Source: JBJMHZ01 sp045807125 (GTDB lineage: Bacteria; Actinomycetota; Actinomycetes; JAWWOL01). From it: a DNA stretch of 64,000 nt. Each line of letters opens with the position of its first letter. Position 1 is the stretch's first letter. Positions 8,960-18,684 of the stretch are shown in pieces. Position numbers and translations under genes: made by a program. The stretch covers positions 163,777 to 227,776 of the forward strand of contig JBJMHZ010000052.1 in the NCBI GenBank assembly GCA_045807125.1. The letters are read 5' to 3'. The notes beneath the pieces were generated by a model. It was not told the origin of the DNA, did no database searches, and was given only the letters and a program-made list of their open reading frames with translations.

Positions 8960-9949
8960 ATGCGACCGGACGTGCGCCGCTGGTTCGAGCGCCGGACGTC
9001 GGCGGCGGCCGACTGGCCGCTCGCGACGCTGCTCGACGCGAAGCACCGCCGCGACACCGGCCCGCTCACCGTCAGCGTGGTGCTGCCCGCGCTCGACGAG
9101 GCCCGGACGATCGGCCCCATCGTCGAGGCGATCCACGGCGAGCTGGTCGCCGGCTGCGGCCTGGTCGACGAGCTCGTCGTCATCGACTCCGGCTCCGGCG
9201 ACGGCACCGCGAGCGTCGCCGCGGCGGCCGGAGCGACCGTCCTGGCGCACCAGGACGTGCTGCCGGAGCTGGGCACCAGGGACGGCAAGGGCGAGGCCCT
9301 CTGGAAGTCGCTGCACGCCACCACCGGCGACGTGCTCGTCTTCGTCGACGCCGACCTGCTCGACTTCGACGCCCGCTTCGTGACCGGGCTGCTCGGGCCG
9401 CTGCTCACCGACCCGGCGGTGGGCTTCGTCAAGGCGACCTACGACCGCGCTCTCGACACCGGCGCGACCGTGCTGCCGGCCGGCGGGGGGCGGGTGACCG
9501 AGCTCGTCGCCCGTCCCCTGCTCGACCTGCACTGGCCCCGGCTGGCCGGCTTCGTCCAGCCGCTGGCCGGGGAGTACGCCGGCCGCCGCGACGTCCTCGA
9601 GCGGCTGCCCTTCGTCTGCGGGTACGGCGTCGAGCTCGCGATGCTGATCGACCTGCTCGACCTCGTCGGCCTCGACGCGCTGGCCCAGGTCGACCTCGGG
9701 CGGCGGGCCCATCGCAACCGCGACGACGCGGCGCTCGGGCGCATGGCGGCGGCCATCTGGTGCACCGCCCTCGGCCGGCTCACCAGCGAAGGGCGGCTGA
9801 GCATGACCACGGGCCCGGCACCGGCCCTGACCCAGTTCGAGCGGGCGGACGGCGGCTACGCCGCGGTGACCACCGAGGTCGAGGTGCACGAGCGGCCGCC
9901 GATGCTCTCGGTGCCCGGCTACGCCCGCCGCCGCGCCGCGGCGTCCTGA
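8960..9949 (+). CDS. gpgS: Glucosyl-3-phosphoglycerate synthase (GT81)
   Basis: 329 residues, close to the mycobacterial enzyme (324). It transfers glucose from an NDP-glucose to 3-phosphoglycerate, the first step to glucosylglycerate and, in mycobacteria, methylglucose lipopolysaccharide. The GT-A core shows VSVVLPALDEARTIG, DSGSGDGT and the metal-binding FVDADLLD (Asp-Ala-Asp at ~130-132), then GYGVELAMLID and the acceptor-side HRNRDD. GAAGGGAG precedes the ATG at 8960; the frame is open back to 8825 without homology. No gpgP phosphatase is adjacent. Its 3' end overlaps the convergent transporter gene by about 30 bp. Confidence 0.9.
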   Translation: MRPDVRRWFERRTSAAADWPLATLLDAKHRRDTGPLTVSVVLPALDEARTIGPIVEAIHGELVAGCGLVDELVVIDSGSGDGTASVAAAAGATVLAHQDVLPELGTRDGKGEALWKSLHATTGDVLVFVDADLLDFDARFVTGLLGPLLTDPAVGFVKATYDRALDTGATVLPAGGGRVTELVARPLLDLHWPRLAGFVQPLAGEYAGRRDVLERLPFVCGYGVELAMLIDLLDLVGLDALAQVDLGRRAHRNRDDAALGRMAAAIWCTALGRLTSEGRLSMTTGPAPALTQFERADGGYAAVTTEVEVHERPPMLSVPGYARRRAAAS

Positions 9950-10992
9950 CCGATGCGTGACGCCCCGGCCGGATAGCGGTCCCTTGCCCTGGTGCCCGCG
10001 TCCGTGGCGTCGAGGAACACCTGGTAGACCTCCGGCACCTGCTCGTGCAGGTCGCGGTCGATGCGGCTGCTGAGCCCGGTGATCTCGTCGGCCGTGAGAT
10101 CGGCGCGGAAGTCGAGGCGGACGGCGACCAGCACCTGGTCGCTGCCGACCCGCATGGTGAGCACCTCGATCACCTCCTGCACGCCGTCGTGGCCGGTCAG
10201 CAGCTCGCAGATGCGGTCCCTCGTCGCCTCGTCGGCCGCCTCGCCGATGAGCAGCCCCTTGGCGTCGCGGGCGAGCGCGTACGCGACGACGACCAGCAGC
10301 AGCGCGATCAGCAGCGAGGCGACGCCCTCCCACTGCACGTGCCCCGTCGCCTGGTGCAGCGCCAGGCCGCCGAAGGCGAGCGCAAGGCCGACGAGCGCGG
10401 CGGTGTCCTCGCTGGCCACGGTCTTCACCGTCGGGTCGGCCGACTCGCGGACGTGCTGGATCACGCCCTTGCGGCGCTCTTGCGCCTCGCGCCTGGTCTG
10501 CCACACCGCCCTGGCCCATGACACGCCCTCCAGCACGGCGGCGACCGCGAGCATCAGGTAGGCCCACAGGTAGGACCCGTCGTCGCCGCCGGACCCGGTG
10601 AGCGCCTCGTACGCCTGCACGAACGAGAAGCCCGCACCGGCGACGAAGATCCCCACGGCGGCGATCAGCGACCAGAAGAACCGCTCCTTGCCGTAGCCGA
10701 ACGGGTGCTGGGCGTCCGGCCGGCGCCGGCTGCGCTTCAGGGCCGCGAGCAGGAAGCCCTCGTTCAGCGTGTCGGCGACCGAGTGCGCCCCCTCGGAGAG
10801 CATCGCGGAGGAGCCGGTCGCCGCGCCGACCACGATCTTGCCGAGCGCGATCACGGCGTTGGCCACCATCGCGAGCAGGACCGTGCCGGTGCTCTGGTCG
10901 CCCGAGCCACCGGAGCTACCGGAGCTACCGGAGCCGTCCCCGCTCTCCCCGCGCTCCTCGCTCTGCCTGCCCTGCCTGCCGTTCGCTGCCAT
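9919..10992 (-). CDS. Cation diffusion facilitator family divalent metal transporter
   Basis: 357 residues. After a polar Gly/Ser-rich N-terminus (residues 8-35, encoded by a short 9-bp tandem repeat) come about six membrane helices. The CDF signature lies at SAMLSEGAHSVADTLNEG and the second metal-site motif at SEDTAALVG. A cytoplasmic ferredoxin-like domain follows (VLTMRVGSDQVLVAVRLDF). It probably exports Zn, Co, Fe or Mn in exchange for protons. The ATG at 10992 has GGAGGGGG just upstream. Its 5' region faces otsA (start 11046), so the two share a divergent promoter region of about 50 bp. Confidence 0.88.
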   Translation of the reverse strand: MAANGRQGRQSEERGESGDGSGSSGSSGGSGDQSTGTVLLAMVANAVIALGKIVVGAATGSSAMLSEGAHSVADTLNEGFLLAALKRSRRRPDAQHPFGYGKERFFWSLIAAVGIFVAGAGFSFVQAYEALTGSGGDDGSYLWAYLMLAVAAVLEGVSWARAVWQTRREAQERRKGVIQHVRESADPTVKTVASEDTAALVGLALAFGGLALHQATGHVQWEGVASLLIALLLVVVAYALARDAKGLLIGEAADEATRDRICELLTGHDGVQEVIEVLTMRVGSDQVLVAVRLDFRADLTADEITGLSSRIDRDLHEQVPEVYQVFLDATDAGTRARDRYPAGASRIGQDAAARRRA

Positions 10993-11045
10993 GCGCACCC
11001 CCTCCGTCCGGCGCGCGTGCACCGGGCCAATTACCCTTCCCAACC

Positions 11046-12550
<1,505 letters not shown>

Positions 12551-12551
<1 letters not shown>

Positions 12552-12590
12552 CTGGCGCTGGCCGGTGCTGGCCGGTGCTGGCCGGCGCTG
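12551..12590. repeat. Short 10-bp tandem repeat between convergent genes
   Basis: GCCGGTGCTG occurs at 12561 and 12571, with near copies at 12551 and 12581. The array fills the whole gap between the otsA stop and the stop of the convergent membrane-protein gene. Confidence 0.8.
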
Positions 12591-12591
12591 A

Positions 12592-13278
12592 CTAGGCCTC
12601 TGGGGCTCCCCAGCGCAGCACGACGCCCTCGTGCCGCAGCGACCACCGGAACCACACGATCGACGCGAGGATCGCCGAGCCGGTGAGGCCGGCCGAGGCG
12701 ATCGACTTGACGACCAGGAAGTCGCCGACCGAGCGGGTCAGCAGCAGCCAGAGCGTCGCGGTGCCGTTGGTGATGAACACGAGCCCCCACAGCAACGAGA
12801 TCCGCAGCAGGAAGCGCTTGAACCGGACGTTCTCCAGCAGGCGGTCCGGCAGCGGGCAGAAGTCGTGGGCCAGCTTCTCGGTGAGCGGGCGGCCGAGCGG
12901 CACCGAGACGAGGAACAGCGCCGCGACGAGGAACGTGCCGAGCGTCGGCTGCAGGAAGTAGACGAACGTGCTGTGCGTGAGCAACGTGACGACGGCGCGG
13001 GCGGTCACGAGCATCGAGCCGAGCATCAGCATGCCTGGCACCCGCTCACCCGACACCATCCGGCGGATCACCCCGGTGTAGGACCACGCGAGCGCGGCGA
13101 TCACCGCCCAGGTCACCGACGTGTAGCGCAGCAGCAGCCAGAACAGGCCGAGCGGAACGACCGTCGACTCGCCGAAGACGCGCGCGGCGCGCCCCAGCAG
13201 GGCAGGGATCGACGGCAGGTCGATGACATGCCGCTGCGCAGCGGCTCCGGTGGCGTTCATCAGGTGGAGCATCGTCAT
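12592..13278 (-). CDS. VC0807-like integral membrane protein
   Basis: About 228 residues with five to six hydrophobic helices (for example PLGLFWLLLRYTSVTWAVIAAL, FLVAALFLVSVPLGRP, ILASIVWFRWSL). Several charged pairs in the loops (GVIRRMVSGERVPG, LLENVRFKRFLLRISLLWG) resemble the VC0807/septation-protein-A-like family, whose function is not established. The start is uncertain: ATGs at 13278, 13272 and 13260 are in frame and none has a good ribosome site. It lies between otsA and otsB, convergent to the first and codirectional with the second. Confidence 0.7.
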   Translation of the reverse strand: MTMLHLMNATGAAAQRHVIDLPSIPALLGRAARVFGESTVVPLGLFWLLLRYTSVTWAVIAALAWSYTGVIRRMVSGERVPGMLMLGSMLVTARAVVTLLTHSTFVYFLQPTLGTFLVAALFLVSVPLGRPLTEKLAHDFCPLPDRLLENVRFKRFLLRISLLWGLVFITNGTATLWLLLTRSVGDFLVVKSIASAGLTGSAILASIVWFRWSLRHEGVVLRWGAPEA

Positions 13279-13320
13279 CGCGACCGGTGGTCTTGAAGCG
13301 CGCAAGGCGCCGACCGCCCG

Positions 13321-14160
13321 CTAGCCTCCCGTCCCGATCGCAGCGACCAGGGCGTCGAGCAGTTCGACGACGCCGGCTGGTCCGTCCACCACGATATCCG
13401 CGCGGGCGTCGACCGCGACGGCCTCGGCCGATCGCGCGCACACCGTCACGCCGGCGACGCCCTTGGCGCGCAGCGCGTCGACGGCGTCGTAGGCCGGCAG
13501 GTCGCCGAGGTCGTCACCGGCGAACAGGACGGCGGCCGCCTCCCGCTCGGTCACCAAGGTGGCGAGCGCCGCTCCCTTGTCGACCCCGCCAGGGCGCAGC
13601 TCCAGCACCATGCGGCCTGGCTCGACGATCAGGCCGGTGCGCTCGGCGAGCCGGTCGAGCTCGGGCCGCAGCTGCGCGAGGGCGGCCGCGGGGTCGGCCG
13701 TCGTGCGCACGTGCACGGCGAGCGACGCCTCCTTGTCCTCGACCGTCGTGCCGTCCGGCGCGCCGGCCGCGGCGAGCGCCGCCGGCAGCGCCAGGCGTGC
13801 CTCCGCGATGCCCTCCGGCAGCGGCGGCCGGCTCAGCTCGCCCGTCTCGGCCGACCAGCGCTCGAGGCCGTAGTGGCCGAGCACCAGGAGCCGGCCGAGC
13901 GCGTGGTGACCGCCCAGCCCGGCCAGCTCCACGACGGTCGCCGCCGGCCGCCCGGTGACGATCGCCAGCGACCCGACGACCCGCGCGACCCTGGCGAGGG
14001 CATCGACCGCGCCGGGAGCCGGCCTGGCGTCCTCCGGCCGGGGGACGATCGGCGCCAGCGTGCCGTCGAAGTCGAGGGCGACCACCGCGCGGGCCGGCTC
14101 GGCGATGAGCGCGGCCAGGCCGGCCGAGCCCTGAGGGGTTCGCGACGCCGGCAGCTGCAC
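13321..14160 (-). CDS. otsB: Trehalose-6-phosphate phosphatase (HAD superfamily)
   Basis: 279 residues. It removes phosphate from trehalose-6-phosphate to give trehalose. HAD motif I is ALDFDGTLAPI (nucleophile Asp30, acid Asp32), motif II IVTGRP, and motif IV FAGDDLGD; the cap region contains VEDKEASLAVH as in OtsB. The GTG at 14160 is preferred because TACTCT (14173-14168) lies exactly 7 nt upstream, the leaderless arrangement, and no ribosome site is present. With otsA at 11046 the window encodes the complete OtsAB route to this compatible solute. Confidence 0.92.
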   Translation of the reverse strand: MQLPASRTPQGSAGLAALIAEPARAVVALDFDGTLAPIVPRPEDARPAPGAVDALARVARVVGSLAIVTGRPAATVVELAGLGGHHALGRLLVLGHYGLERWSAETGELSRPPLPEGIAEARLALPAALAAAGAPDGTTVEDKEASLAVHVRTTADPAAALAQLRPELDRLAERTGLIVEPGRMVLELRPGGVDKGAALATLVTEREAAAVLFAGDDLGDLPAYDAVDALRAKGVAGVTVCARSAEAVAVDARADIVVDGPAGVVELLDALVAAIGTGG

Positions 14161-14167
14161 GGGCGGG

Positions 14168-14173
14168 AGAGTA
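14168..14173 (-). promoter_or_regulatory. -10 box TACTCT, leaderless promoter of otsB
   Basis: TANNNT-type hexamer followed by 7 nt (CCCGCCC) and the GTG start of otsB. Confidence 0.6.
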
Positions 14174-14223
14174 CCCGCGCGCGGCGCGGCTGACCCGCCG
14201 CTGACCGGTGCGGCGTCCCTCGC

Positions 14224-14988
14224 TCAGTGCAGGTAGTAGCGGGTGACCACGACGGTGAGCCCGTGGCCGGGCAGGCCGGCGAAGCGCGGCAGCACCCGGG
14301 TGATCGACGCGAACCGGGCGGCCAGCGCCCTCGCGGCCCGCTCCTGCCCGGGCTCGTAGTAGGCGGTGGTCTCGACGATCCGGCCGGCGTAGTTGCCGGT
14401 GCCGGCGATCGGCCAGCCGGCCGCCCGGAAGTCGGCGGCGGCTCGCGCGGCGAGGCCGGTGACCCGCGAGTCGTTGAGGACGAGCAGGGGGAGCCGGGCC
14501 GGCGGCGCGACCGGCTGCCCCGTCGGCGCGGTCGTCGGCGGGCGGGTCGCCGGGTGCGAGCTGGCCGCAGGCGGCGTGGCGGACGTGACGGGCGCGGCCG
14601 GGGCGGCCGGGGTGGTCGTCGGCACGGGCACGACCGGCCTGGTCGAGCGCGCGGGCGGCGCCGTCGTCGCGCGGGAGGCCGCGCCGGTGCGGTGGGGCGA
14701 GCCGGTGGACGGCGCCCGGTCGCCCAGCGTGGCAGGCGCGTCGCCGCCGCCGGTCATCGCCCAGACCGTCGCGATGACGGCACCGACGACGACCACGGCC
14801 GCCCCCGACATCACGACGCTGCGCACGACCGGCCCGGCAAGGGTGCGCCGCCAGCGCGAGGCCCGCGGGTAGGGCCGGTCCGGCCAGTGCGGCTGCTCCG
14901 GCGCCGGCTCGGGATCGTCGGGGTACCAGTCGAGGTCGCGCCGACCGGCTCGATGCGCCCCGCGACGCGGCGGCAGGGGAGTCGTCAT
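14224..14988 (-). CDS. Membrane-anchored protein with LytR C-terminal domain
   Basis: 254 residues. A cytoplasmic Arg/Pro-rich N-terminus (1-52), one membrane helix (~53-77, VVRSVVMSGAAVVVVGAVIATVWAM), a long Thr/Pro/Ala-rich extracellular linker (~80-160), and a LytR_C domain (~165-254) with the typical PLLVLNDSRVTGLAARAAADF opening. LytR_C proteins act at the cell envelope with LCP glycopolymer ligases, but this one lacks the LCP catalytic domain. It is 28 nt downstream of the DUF3263 gene and presumably cotranscribed, a pairing common in actinobacteria. Confidence 0.85.
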   Translation of the reverse strand: MTTPLPPRRGAHRAGRRDLDWYPDDPEPAPEQPHWPDRPYPRASRWRRTLAGPVVRSVVMSGAAVVVVGAVIATVWAMTGGGDAPATLGDRAPSTGSPHRTGAASRATTAPPARSTRPVVPVPTTTPAAPAAPVTSATPPAASSHPATRPPTTAPTGQPVAPPARLPLLVLNDSRVTGLAARAAADFRAAGWPIAGTGNYAGRIVETTAYYEPGQERAARALAARFASITRVLPRFAGLPGHGLTVVVTRYYLH

Positions 14989-15016
14989 CGGCGCGGGCGC
15001 CCTCGAGGCCCGGCGC

Positions 15017-15316
15017 TCAGGCCTCGAAGCCGAGGCGGCGGGCCGATCGGGCGCGCTGGCGCGCGGCTCTCATCCGGCGCAGCCGCTTGACCAGCATCGG
15101 GTCGAAGGCGAGCGCCTCCGGCCGGTCGATCAGCGTGCCGAGCACCTGGTAGTAGCGGGTCGCCGACATGTCGAACAGCTCCCGGATGGCCTGCTCCTTG
15201 GCGCCGGCGAACTTCCACCACTGCCGCTCGAAGGTCAAGATGGCGCGCTCACGGTCGTCGAGCTCGGCCCCTGGCCGGTCGCCCGGTCCGGGGGTGAGGG
15301 CGTTGGCGGCGTCCAT
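15017..15316 (-). CDS. DUF3263 family protein
   Basis: 99 residues. The family core is LDDRERAILTFERQWWKFAGAKEQAIRELF followed by MSATRYYQVLGTLIDRPEAL and a basic tail (KRLRRMRAARQRARSARR). The Trp-Trp-Lys segment and the basic C-terminus are diagnostic of DUF3263; the helices look like a DNA-binding helix-turn-helix, but function is unknown. The ATG at 15316 is chosen because TAGGAG lies 6-7 nt upstream; the frame opens further but without homology. First gene of the pair with the LytR_C protein. Confidence 0.85.
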   Translation of the reverse strand: MDAANALTPGPGDRPGAELDDRERAILTFERQWWKFAGAKEQAIRELFDMSATRYYQVLGTLIDRPEALAFDPMLVKRLRRMRAARQRARSARRLGFEA

Positions 15317-15464
15317 CGCAACTCCTAGCGCTGGCGGTATCACAGCCATGTAACCACACCGATGTCATTCGCCGGTCCATCCTGGCACGCGTCGCGGCGA
15401 CCGGGAGCCCGGCGCGGGCCGCCCGGCGCGTCGGTCCGCGCGCCCATCGGGTAGACAGGCACCC

Positions 15465-16295
15465 GTGGCCTACCCCTGCGTGAGCTTCCTGACCGACTAC
15501 GGGACGGCCGACGGCTACCCGGCAGCCTGCCACGGGGTGATCGCCCGGCTGGTGCCCTCCGTCCGGGTCATCGACGTCACGCACGAGGTGCCGCCGCACG
15601 ACGTCCGGCGCGGCGCGGCCGTGCTCGCCCAGGTGGTGCCCTACCTGCCGCCGGCCGTGCACCTCGCCGTGGTCGATCCGGGCGTCGGCACCGCCCGGCG
15701 GGGCGTCGCCGTGGTCACCGAGCGCGGCGTGCTGGTGGGCCCGGACAACGGCCTGCTCGGGCCGGCCGCCGACGCCCTCGGCGGGGCCACGGCCGCGCAC
15801 GAGCTGACCGACCCGCGCTACCGGCTGCCGCACGTGTCCAGCACGTTCCACGGCAGGGACGTCTTCGCGCCCGCCGCCGCCCACCTCGCGGCCGGGCTGG
15901 ACCCAGCGGCGCTGGGGCCGCCGGTGCCCACCGCCGACCTCGTCCGGCTGCCGATGCCCATCGCCCGGCTGCTGCCCGTGCCGCCCGGCGAGCCGGCGGC
16001 CGCGGAGGCTGAGGTCGTCTCGGTCGACCGCTTCGGCAACGTGGCGCTGGCCGCCGGCCGCGACCTGCTCGCGGCGGCCGGCCTGGTGCCGGGGACGACG
16101 GTCGAGCTCGGCACGGCGGCCGGTGCGCACCGGCTGCCGTACGGCAGCGCCTTCGGGTCGGTCGCCGAGGGAGCGCCGCTGCTGCTGGTCGACTCCGGCG
16201 GCGCGGCCGCCGTCGCGGTCAATCGGGGGAGCGCGGCCAGCACGCTGTCGCTGACCGTCGGCGACGTCGTCCGCCTCCGCAGGGCGCCGGAGTGA
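15465..16295 (+). CDS. SAM hydrolase / SAM hydroxide adenosyltransferase (DUF62)
   Basis: 276 residues. Enzymes of this family split S-adenosylmethionine into adenosine and methionine with water, and include the fluorinase/chlorinase relatives. Conserved Asp11 (TDYG), Asp71 with following Arg (VVDPGVGTARRG) and HGRDVFAPAAA are all present; the halogenase-specific insertion is not evident, so hydrolase activity is likely. The start GTG at 15465 is preceded at 7 nt by TAGACA, a near-match to the leaderless -10. The stop overlaps the next gene (GTGA). Confidence 0.88.
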   Translation: MAYPCVSFLTDYGTADGYPAACHGVIARLVPSVRVIDVTHEVPPHDVRRGAAVLAQVVPYLPPAVHLAVVDPGVGTARRGVAVVTERGVLVGPDNGLLGPAADALGGATAAHELTDPRYRLPHVSSTFHGRDVFAPAAAHLAAGLDPAALGPPVPTADLVRLPMPIARLLPVPPGEPAAAEAEVVSVDRFGNVALAAGRDLLAAAGLVPGTTVELGTAAGAHRLPYGSAFGSVAEGAPLLLVDSGGAAAVAVNRGSAASTLSLTVGDVVRLRRAPE

Positions 16296-17080
16296 GCGGT
16301 CGCACCCCTGACCGGCGGGCCGATCCGCCGGCCGGCAGCGGGGCCGAGGAGGTCCAGGAGCCGGCCACCGATCCGCGCGGCCAGCTGCCGGCACGGGCCG
16401 TCATGGCCGCGGTCGGCGGATTGCTCGTTGGCAACGTGGCCGCCGTCATCGGCTACGCCATCGGCGACCTCGCCACCCCCACCGAGCTGCTCGTTCCGCT
16501 GATCCTCAGCGAGCTGGCGCTCTGGGCCGGGATGCTGGGCGCGTGCCGGTGGGCGAGCGCACGGCTCGGCAGCGGCAGCTTCCGGACCGATTTCGGCTGG
16601 CGACCGCGCCGCTTCGACGCCGGCTGGGGACTGCTCCTCGCGCTCGTCGACTGGATCGCGGCCGGCGTCGTCGCGCAGCTGGTCGGGCTGCTCGGCAAGG
16701 GGTACGCGGGCAGCAACGCCACGATCGTCACCGATGTCCGGCACGACGTCCCTGCCCTCGTGGCGACGATCGCCTTCGCGGTGGTCGGCGCCCCGATCGT
16801 CGAGGAGCTGTTCTTCCGCGGGCTGCTGCAGCGCTCGCTCGAGAGCTGGGCCGGGGTGCCGGTAGCGATCGTCCTGCAGGGGCTGATATTCGGCGCCGTG
16901 CACATCGTGGAGATCACCGGCAAGGGCCAGCTTGGCCTGTGGCTGTCGCTGTCCGCGGTGGGGATCGTGCACGGCGTTGCCTACCAGCGGTTCAAGCGGA
17001 TCACGGTGTCGATCTGGGCCCATGCGATCTTCAACCTCGGCGGAGTCGTGCTGATCTTCGCGGCCATGGCCGGCTCCTGA
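16292..17080 (+). CDS. CPBP-family intramembrane metalloprotease
   Basis: 262 residues, starting at a GTG that overlaps the SAM-hydrolase stop by 4 nt. Residues 1-35 are cytoplasmic and polar; about six to eight membrane helices follow. The CPBP/CAAX-protease motifs are all visible: EELFFRGLL (Glu-Glu and Arg), the His of FGAVHIVEI, and WAHAIFN near the C-terminus. In bacteria these act on prenylated or bacteriocin-related peptides or on membrane anti-sigma factors; the substrate here is unknown. Confidence 0.88.
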   Translation: MSGRTPDRRADPPAGSGAEEVQEPATDPRGQLPARAVMAAVGGLLVGNVAAVIGYAIGDLATPTELLVPLILSELALWAGMLGACRWASARLGSGSFRTDFGWRPRRFDAGWGLLLALVDWIAAGVVAQLVGLLGKGYAGSNATIVTDVRHDVPALVATIAFAVVGAPIVEELFFRGLLQRSLESWAGVPVAIVLQGLIFGAVHIVEITGKGQLGLWLSLSAVGIVHGVAYQRFKRITVSIWAHAIFNLGGVVLIFAAMAGS

Positions 17081-17148
17081 GCGGGTACAGCCCCCGGTAC
17101 GAGCGTGCGGCACGAGCCGGGCCGAGCGGGCCGGAGACGGAGGAGCCG

Positions 17149-17508
17149 ATGAGCACCTGGCACGCCGATGGTGCCGACGAGCGGGCCGCCGTGTCCGCTG
17201 CCCTGGCCGCCAGGCGGCACGCCCGGGCGCGGGCGAGAGGTGCGGATCCGGACCGGGAGGCTCGGGCGATCGCCGCGCCCCGGCCGTGGCAGCTGCGGCT
17301 CGCCATGCGGCTAGAGACCCGGCTGGAGGCGCAGGGCCTGCTGCTGCTCTGCCTCGGCGCCCTCGCCATGGTGACCGGCCTGGCCCTGCTCGGCTCGGCC
17401 CCGGTGGTCGCCATCACCGCGCTGGTGGCCGGCTGCGCCGCCCTGGCGACCGGCTGGGAGGCGGCCACCCACGACGACGCCGGTCGGGCCGGGCGCCGCG
17501 GGCGCTGA
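17149..17508 (+). CDS. Small membrane protein of unknown function
   Basis: 119 residues: a polar, Arg/Ala-rich N-terminus (1-60), two adjacent hydrophobic helices (about 65-105, LLLLCLGALAMVTGLALLG and VVAITALVAGCAALATGW), and a basic tail. GGAGGAGCC precedes the ATG at 17149. It follows the CPBP protease by about 70 nt and ends at a strong bidirectional terminator. Family not recognised. Confidence 0.6.
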   Translation: MSTWHADGADERAAVSAALAARRHARARARGADPDREARAIAAPRPWQLRLAMRLETRLEAQGLLLLCLGALAMVTGLALLGSAPVVAITALVAGCAALATGWEAATHDDAGRAGRRGR

Positions 17509-17539
17509 CCCGGGCGCGACCACGCGCAGCTTCGACGCG

Positions 17540-17580
17540 GGCCCCTCCGACCCCGGCGGAACCACCGGGTCGGAGGGGCC
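17540..17580. terminator. Bidirectional hairpin terminator
   Basis: Perfect 14-bp arms GGCCCCTCCGACCC (17540-17553) and GGGTCGGAGGGGCC (17567-17580) with a 13-nt loop, between a plus-strand gene and the convergent Rpf gene. Confidence 0.85.
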
Positions 17581-17603
17581 ACTGCGCTGCTGGAGCTCCG
17601 TCG

Positions 17604-18353
17604 CTAGAACAGCGCCCCGAACGTCTGCGGTCCGGCCACGCCGTCGACGGCGATGCCGGCGGCCCGCTGGAAGGCGACGACCCGCGAACGGGTCTGCGGA
17701 CCGTAGTAGCCGTCGACCGCGAGCTGGTAGCCCTTGGCCAGCAGCCGGCTCTGCATCGCCCGGACGTCGCTGCGGTACTGCGACACGAAGCGGGTCGAGA
17801 GCACCACGCCGGCGTACGGCGACCCGTGCGTCAGCGCCGGCCGGGCGGTCGACCGGGACGCCCGGTGGCTGCCGGAGCTGATGGAGCTGCCGCTGCGCAG
17901 CCCCAGGTGCGCCGAGCAGGCCGGCCACGGCGCCCAGCCGCGCTGCTGGTAGAGGCGGTAGGCGAGGGCATCCTGGGTGGCCGGTGAGGCCTGGTTGGGA
18001 TAGCCGGAGCCACCGATGCCGCGCCAGGTGCCGAGGTCGAACTGGTAGGCGCCGTAGTAGCCGTTGCCGGTCGCGATGCGGTAGTTGCCGCCCGACTCGC
18101 ACTGGCGGAGGGCGGCGAACTCGCCGGCGAGCGAGCTCGGGATGGCCGCGCTCGCGGCCGCGGCGCCGATGAGATCGACGGTCACGAGCGAGGCCGCGGT
18201 AGCGGCCACGGCGATGCCGCGGCGGAGCCGGCGGTCGGTGCGGGCGGCGCGATTGGCGGCGCGGGTGGTGGTGCGCCGGCGGTGCGAGGTGGGCGTGGCG
18301 GCGACGCTGGAGCGGCGTCCAGCGGCATGCCGGCCGGTGGAATGAGCAGGCAC
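17604..18353 (-). CDS. Secreted resuscitation-promoting-factor-like transglycosylase with peptidoglycan-binding domain
   Basis: 249 residues. A basic N-terminus leads into a signal peptide (~46-69, ending AAAASA). The Rpf lysozyme-like domain (~72-150) has the catalytic Glu86 in RQCESGGNY, followed by GYYGAYQFDLGTWRGIGG and the disulfide Cys of WPACSAHLGL. A Ser/Arg-rich linker follows, then a PG_binding_1 domain (~195-249, VDGYYGPQTRSRVVAFQRAAG). It should cleave peptidoglycan at the wall during growth or resuscitation. Start GTG at 18353 follows GAAGGGA. The 5' leader carries a c-di-AMP riboswitch. Confidence 0.9.
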   Translation of the reverse strand: MPAHSTGRHAAGRRSSVAATPTSHRRRTTTRAANRAARTDRRLRRGIAVAATAASLVTVDLIGAAAASAAIPSSLAGEFAALRQCESGGNYRIATGNGYYGAYQFDLGTWRGIGGSGYPNQASPATQDALAYRLYQQRGWAPWPACSAHLGLRSGSSISSGSHRASRSTARPALTHGSPYAGVVLSTRFVSQYRSDVRAMQSRLLAKGYQLAVDGYYGPQTRSRVVAFQRAAGIAVDGVAGPQTFGALF

Positions 18354-18359
18354 GAGCGA

Positions 18360-18545
18360 TCCCTTCCGGCGCCTGCGAGGTGAGCTGTCGGGTTCGGGCC
18401 GAGGGATGGCCCGGCCAGGGCCACGTACGGGCCCGGGCTTCACCCCAAGGAGGCGTCCGGTCCGGAGCACTGGAACGGCCGGCCGCCCCCGCAGTGTGGG
18501 TCCCCCACCCCTGTCCTTGGGCTTCGCTGGCGTCACGGCGACGGA
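18360..18545 (-). promoter_or_regulatory. c-di-AMP riboswitch (ydaO-yuaA type)
   Basis: On the minus strand the leader of the Rpf gene contains the conserved blocks of the ydaO motif in order: CCAAGGACAGGG and GGGGGACCCAC near the 5' side, CTTGGGGTGAAGCC in the middle, and CCCGAACCCGACAGCTCACC followed by CGCAGGCGCCGGAAGGGA near the 3' side, ending just before the start codon. In actinobacteria this class binds cyclic di-AMP and usually turns expression of cell-wall hydrolases off when c-di-AMP is high. Boundaries are approximate. Confidence 0.85.
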
Positions 18546-18598
18546 CAGGGCTCGGCGCCCGCCGTGGCGGCCGCGCCCGGGGTGGGCGCGACCGGAAC

Positions 18599-18627
18599 AC
18601 GGTAGGCGCTCCGGGATACCTGGACAA
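18599..18627 (-). promoter_or_regulatory. Promoter of the riboswitch-Rpf transcript
   Basis: TTGTCC (18627-18622) and TACCGT (18604-18599) with a 17-nt spacer on the minus strand. Transcription would begin near 18592, giving a leader of about 240 nt that spans the whole riboswitch. Confidence 0.65.
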
Positions 18628-18684
18628 ATGCAGATTCACGGCGTGACCGACCCACCACGATGAGTGGCCGGCCGCGCTCGCCGA

